DNA of 8,998 nucleotides from G039029935 sp039029935. Its GTDB lineage: Bacteria; Chloroflexota; Anaerolineae; Caldilineales; Caldilineaceae. The stretch spans positions 1 to 8,998 of the forward strand of contig JBCCFC010000518.1 of assembly GCA_039029935.1 (NCBI GenBank), written 5' to 3'. Each line of letters begins with the position of its first letter. Within the stretch, counting starts at the first letter, position 1. Position numbers and translations under genes: made by a program. Below are positions 6,488 to 8,998 of this stretch, piece after piece. The notes beneath the pieces are model-generated. The model was not told where the DNA came from and made no database searches. It saw nothing but the letters and a program-made list of their open reading frames with translations.

Positions 6488-8725
6488 ATGCTCAAAACCA
6501 TTGGCAAATGGATTGGACGGCTCATTCTTGTCCTCATTATTCTCCTCGTTGCCGTCGTTGCCGTGGCAGCGTTCACCCCCATCGAAACGGAGGCGTTCAT
6601 CCCTGACGAAGAGTCCGGAGCGGGTGTACGTAGTATCATTCCCAGCTATACGGGGCTGCTGCGTGATTTTCCCGAACTGGCCGAACTCAATCCAGATGAG
6701 GTTGAATTGGGGCGACAGCTCTTCTTTGACCCCATTTTGTCGGCCAACAACGACATGAGTTGTGCGACCTGTCACCACCCTGACAAGGGCTTTAGCGATG
6801 GCCGACCCACCGCTGTGACGGCAGATGGCACAGTGTTGACACGCAATGCGCCTACTGTCTGGAACACGGGCTATCCCATCGTTCTCTTTCATGACGGTCG
6901 TGTGGATTCACTAGAGGAACAGGCATCCACGGCGTTGATGGAGAGTACGGAGATGAATGCGGACCCGGCGACCACGGAGACGGAACTGGCTGAGATTTCG
7001 GATTATGTGGCGTTGTTTGAGGCGGCATATGGAGCAGATGGTGTCAGCTTTGACAATATCACCCGTGCGCTTGCGACCTTCCAACGCTCGCTTACGGCCA
7101 ACAATACACCGTTTGATCGCTATGCAGCTGGCGACTTTGACGCGCTGACATCGGCCCAGCGGCGTGGACTTTCGCTGTTTCGTTCAGGGGCCACACGCTG
7201 TTTTGAATGCCACGCCAACCCGACCTTTGCCAGCGATACCTTCCGCATGATCGGTGTCGAGAGCGATGACGTGGGTCGTGGCATTATGGATGATTCACCC
7301 GATGGCATGTTTCGTGTGCCAACGCTACGCAACGTCGCTTTGACCGGACCGTATATGCACAATGGTTCGATGGAGACACTGGAGGAGGTGATCCAGTTTT
7401 ATGCCGAAAGTGGAGGTCGTGGCCGGTTAGGGAAAGATACCGAGGCAGGCAAAGAGATCGATGTCTTTATCCAAGGCTTCCCGTTGAATGAACAGGAAAA
7501 GAGTGATTTGGTGGCCTTCCTCCATGCATTGACTGATGAAAGTAGTCTGCCCGAAGTGCCGACGGTAGCGTTGTCTGGCCTACCAACCATTGAGCGCGTG
7601 GAGAACCCAACACGGGCGGTTGCAGCGGCGATGAATATCGGGTCGAGTGGGCAGAATGTGGCGGATCGTGCGCCACAGGAACTCACGGTGCAGGCAGGGG
7701 AAACAATCCAGTCGGTCGTGGATCGCGCTCGACCCGGCGACACGGTTCTGATTCCCTATGGCACATACCATGAGCGTGTGGTCATTGACATCAGCGATTT
7801 GACACTCCAAGGCATCCCCAATGAGGCGGGTGAATATCCTATTTTTGATGGACAGAAAGCATTGCCCGAAGCAGTGGTGGCCTCTGGTAATAACTTCACC
7901 ATCGCCTACCTGACTGCGGTTGACTACACGAATAATGGCTTCTTAACCGAAGGTGTCACCGGGCTGCATATGCATCATCTCGAAACACACAACACGGGAA
8001 CCTATGGCATCTATCCGGTGCGCTCACGGGATGTGCTGGTGGAGCATGTGGTCGCCAGTGGGGTCAACGATGCGGCCATCTATGCAGGGCAGAGCGAGAA
8101 CATTATCGTGCGCAACTGTGAGGTGTATGACAGCGTGATTGGTGTGGAAATCGAGAATTCGATCAATGGCGATGTTTATGACTGCCACATCTATGACAAC
8201 TCGTTGGGCATTCTCTATGTGGTACTGCCGCGTCTCGACTCCAAGGTCAGTCGTGTGGGCAAGGTCTACAACAACATTGTCGAGAACAACAACCGCATCA
8301 ATGACGGTCCACCGGGGTCAACGGTGTCACAGGTTCCGCCGGGAACAGGGCTGCTCATCTTTGGCTCGGACAACATCGAGGTCTATGAGAATGAGTTCCG
8401 GGGCAACAAGACAACGGGGACCTCGCTGTTTAGCCTGATCACGCTCTATAGTGCCGATGAGTTGGATGTTGCACCGCACCCAGAGAACAACTATTTGCAT
8501 GACAATGTTTATGAGAATAATGGCTATGACCCCGATCCGTTTGTGCGCTCGTTGGGCATTCCCACTGGTGATATTTTGTGGGATGGCAATGGTTGGAACA
8601 ATCGCTTTGATGAACCAATGGCGACGGGTGGATTTCCCCCTTGGCTACCATCCGACAGCACACCCACACCACTGGCGAGGGTCTTCTATCGGGCGTTACA
8701 GGGCTTGTTGGCGTTGGTTGGATAG
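6488..8725 (+). CDS. MauG/CcpA-type di-haem peroxidase fused to parallel beta-helix
   Basis: This 745-residue membrane-anchored protein has two clear parts. Residues 11-29 are a hydrophobic anchor or uncleaved signal, placing the rest outside the membrane. Residues about 70-350 are a bacterial cytochrome c peroxidase/MauG domain. Haem 1 is bound at Cys92-Ala-Thr-Cys95-His96 (MSCATCHHPDKGFSDG) and haem 2 at Cys238-Phe-Glu-Cys241-His242. The domain also has TRNAPTVWN (118-126), DGRVDSLEEQA (136-146), VPTLRNVALTGPYMHNGSMETLEE (277-300) and VIQFY (301-305), where Tyr305 may be the distal ligand as in MauG. Residues about 398-705 are a right-handed beta-helix. It begins AGETIQSVVDRARPGDTVLIPYGTYHE (403-429) and continues YGIYPVRSRDVLVEH, GQSENIIVRN, GVEIENSINGDVYDC and PPGTGLLIFGSDNIEVYEN, closely resembling TIGR03805 proteins as remembered. 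Such helices usually bind or process polysaccharide, but no active site is evident. The ATG at 6488 follows AAGGGA (6473-6478) inside the cytochrome gene. Confidence 0.85.
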   Translation: MLKTIGKWIGRLILVLIILLVAVVAVAAFTPIETEAFIPDEESGAGVRSIIPSYTGLLRDFPELAELNPDEVELGRQLFFDPILSANNDMSCATCHHPDKGFSDGRPTAVTADGTVLTRNAPTVWNTGYPIVLFHDGRVDSLEEQASTALMESTEMNADPATTETELAEISDYVALFEAAYGADGVSFDNITRALATFQRSLTANNTPFDRYAAGDFDALTSAQRRGLSLFRSGATRCFECHANPTFASDTFRMIGVESDDVGRGIMDDSPDGMFRVPTLRNVALTGPYMHNGSMETLEEVIQFYAESGGRGRLGKDTEAGKEIDVFIQGFPLNEQEKSDLVAFLHALTDESSLPEVPTVALSGLPTIERVENPTRAVAAAMNIGSSGQNVADRAPQELTVQAGETIQSVVDRARPGDTVLIPYGTYHERVVIDISDLTLQGIPNEAGEYPIFDGQKALPEAVVASGNNFTIAYLTAVDYTNNGFLTEGVTGLHMHHLETHNTGTYGIYPVRSRDVLVEHVVASGVNDAAIYAGQSENIIVRNCEVYDSVIGVEIENSINGDVYDCHIYDNSLGILYVVLPRLDSKVSRVGKVYNNIVENNNRINDGPPGSTVSQVPPGTGLLIFGSDNIEVYENEFRGNKTTGTSLFSLITLYSADELDVAPHPENNYLHDNVYENNGYDPDPFVRSLGIPTGDILWDGNGWNNRFDEPMATGGFPPWLPSDSTPTPLARVFYRALQGLLALVG

Positions 8726-8727
8726 TT

Positions 8728-8765
8728 GCTTAGGCATCCCTGCCTGAGCGTCGAGTGTAGCTCGA
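8728..8765. repeat. Two small hairpins after the di-haem fusion gene
   Basis: Directly after the stop, GCTTAGGCA (8728-8736) pairs with TGCCTGAGC (8741-8749), nine pairs with one G-T wobble and a TCCC loop. A second stem, TCGAG (8751-8755) with CTCGA (8761-8765), follows. Neither has a T run, so classic intrinsic termination is doubtful, though they may protect the 3' end. The core AGGCATCCCTGCCTG closely resembles the minus-strand form of the palindrome at 4827-4843 (AGGCATCCTGCCTG), which makes it a likely third family member. Confidence 0.55.
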
Positions 8766-8806
8766 AAATAGTACGCGAGAATCGTGCATTTTTCACCCAA
8801 AAGTAG

Positions 8807-8812
8807 TATAAT
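8807..8812 (+). promoter_or_regulatory. -10 box (TATAAT) for the DUF4058 gene
   Basis: A perfect TATAAT occurs in the 181-bp gap before the DUF4058 gene. No good -35 is found at the expected distance (about 8784-8789 reads GTGCAT), so the promoter may be weak or activator-dependent. Transcription would start near 8819 and give a leader of about 88 bases that contains the long hairpin at 8824-8877. Confidence 0.45.
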
Positions 8813-8823
8813 AGACTATCGTT

Positions 8824-8877
8824 AATTGCCAAGGTTGTGTTGGGTTGAGTCATTAATTCCAATACACCTTGGCGATT
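8824..8877 (+). promoter_or_regulatory. Long hairpin in the DUF4058 leader
   Basis: The left arm (8824-8843) contains GCCAAGGT, an unpaired T, then GTGTTGG. It pairs with the right arm (8859-8877), which contains CCAATACACCTTGGC. The core gives 15 pairs with a single bulge (T8836) and one G-T wobble. AATT (8824-8827) with GATT (8874-8877) adds four more pairs. The loop is 15 bases. The hairpin lies between the TATAAT box and the ribosome site, so it could be a leader regulator or terminator/attenuator (TTCTTTTA follows), or a small palindromic repeat. Confidence 0.6.
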
Positions 8878-8906
8878 CTTTTATATCCTATAAGGAGCGT
8901 GACATT

Positions 8907-8998
8907 ATGCCAAGACCATTTCCGGGGATGGACCCAAATTTGGATGAGCGGTCACTTTGTCAGGATGTCCATAAACGTTTAAAAACCTATATAAATGA
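8907..8998 (+). CDS. DUF4058 family protein, N-terminal fragment
   Basis: Only the first 30 codons are in the window. The opening MPRPFPGMDPNLDERS...DVHKRL is the signature start of DUF4058 proteins, which normally read close to MPSPFPGMDPYLE with a DxHxxL a little later. The function of this family, which is common in Chloroflexota and cyanobacteria, is not established. The ATG is supported by AAGGAG at 8892-8897, 9 bases upstream. TCCT (8886-8889), just before the ribosome site, could pair with AGGA in it and hide it slightly. The gene continues past the right edge. Confidence 0.8.
   Translation, partial: MPRPFPGMDPNLDERSLCQDVHKRLKTYIN

Noticed and set aside
6260..6892. Minus-strand open frame of 210 codons
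   Set aside because: It lies opposite the cytochrome and di-haem fusion genes, both supported by haem motifs; its product has no recognisable domain and no ribosome site was seen.
7120..7810. Several minus-strand open frames of about 70-115 codons
   Set aside because: They are shadows of the long plus-strand di-haem/beta-helix gene and have no domain support.
8728..8765. Classical rho-independent terminator after the di-haem gene
   Set aside because: The hairpins are good but no T run follows either stem.

Overview
The window is a piece of bacterial chromosome. An A+T-richer, decayed accessory segment lies on the left (about 1-3300) and a denser block of intact metabolic, regulatory and cytochrome genes on the right. 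No rRNA, tRNA or CRISPR array is seen. The mix of genes suggests a filamentous-type Chloroflexota (Anaerolineae/Caldilineales-like). It includes a DDE_Tnp_1_6 transposase, an Rpn/PD-(D/E)XK nuclease with a charged tail, a DUF4058 gene, a MauG-type cytochrome and short GTTAC-linked palindromes between genes. This placement rests on gene content recalled from memory and is only moderately certain.

Left segment. Bases 1-999 are the 3' part of an IS transposase gene that enters from outside the window. It carries eleven 15-bp repeats coding an acidic pentapeptide and has an in-frame TAA at 748-750. A pyrimidine-rich tract follows. From about 1150 comes the C-terminal remnant of a DUF262-DUF1524 (GmrSD-like, type IV restriction) protein. 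Its N-terminal half is missing at the IS junction and it has an in-frame TGA at 2037-2039. Next is an intact Rpn-family nuclease gene behind a near-consensus promoter with a palindrome just downstream, then a phytanoyl-CoA-dioxygenase-family gene 16 bp further on.

Middle. On the minus strand are a zinc alcohol dehydrogenase (4850-5935) and, downstream of it, an OmpR/PhoB-type response regulator (4091-4798) with no kinase gene in view. The regulator converges on the dioxygenase gene with a 6-bp gap.

Right segment. Divergent from the dehydrogenase is a two-gene cytochrome operon. It encodes a small monohaem c-type cytochrome, probably a lipoprotein, and 4 bp later a 745-residue membrane-anchored protein. 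That protein fuses a MauG/CcpA-type di-haem peroxidase domain to a right-handed parallel beta-helix domain resembling the TIGR03805 family. The small cytochrome is a plausible electron partner of the fused enzyme outside the membrane, but the substrate is unknown. After a leader with a TATAAT box and a long hairpin, a DUF4058 gene begins and runs off the window.

The most interesting item is the di-haem peroxidase/beta-helix fusion with its cytochrome partner. Secondary points are the palindromes shared by three intergenic regions, the Rpn promoter/operator arrangement, the DUF4058 leader hairpin and the acidic repeat in the transposase.
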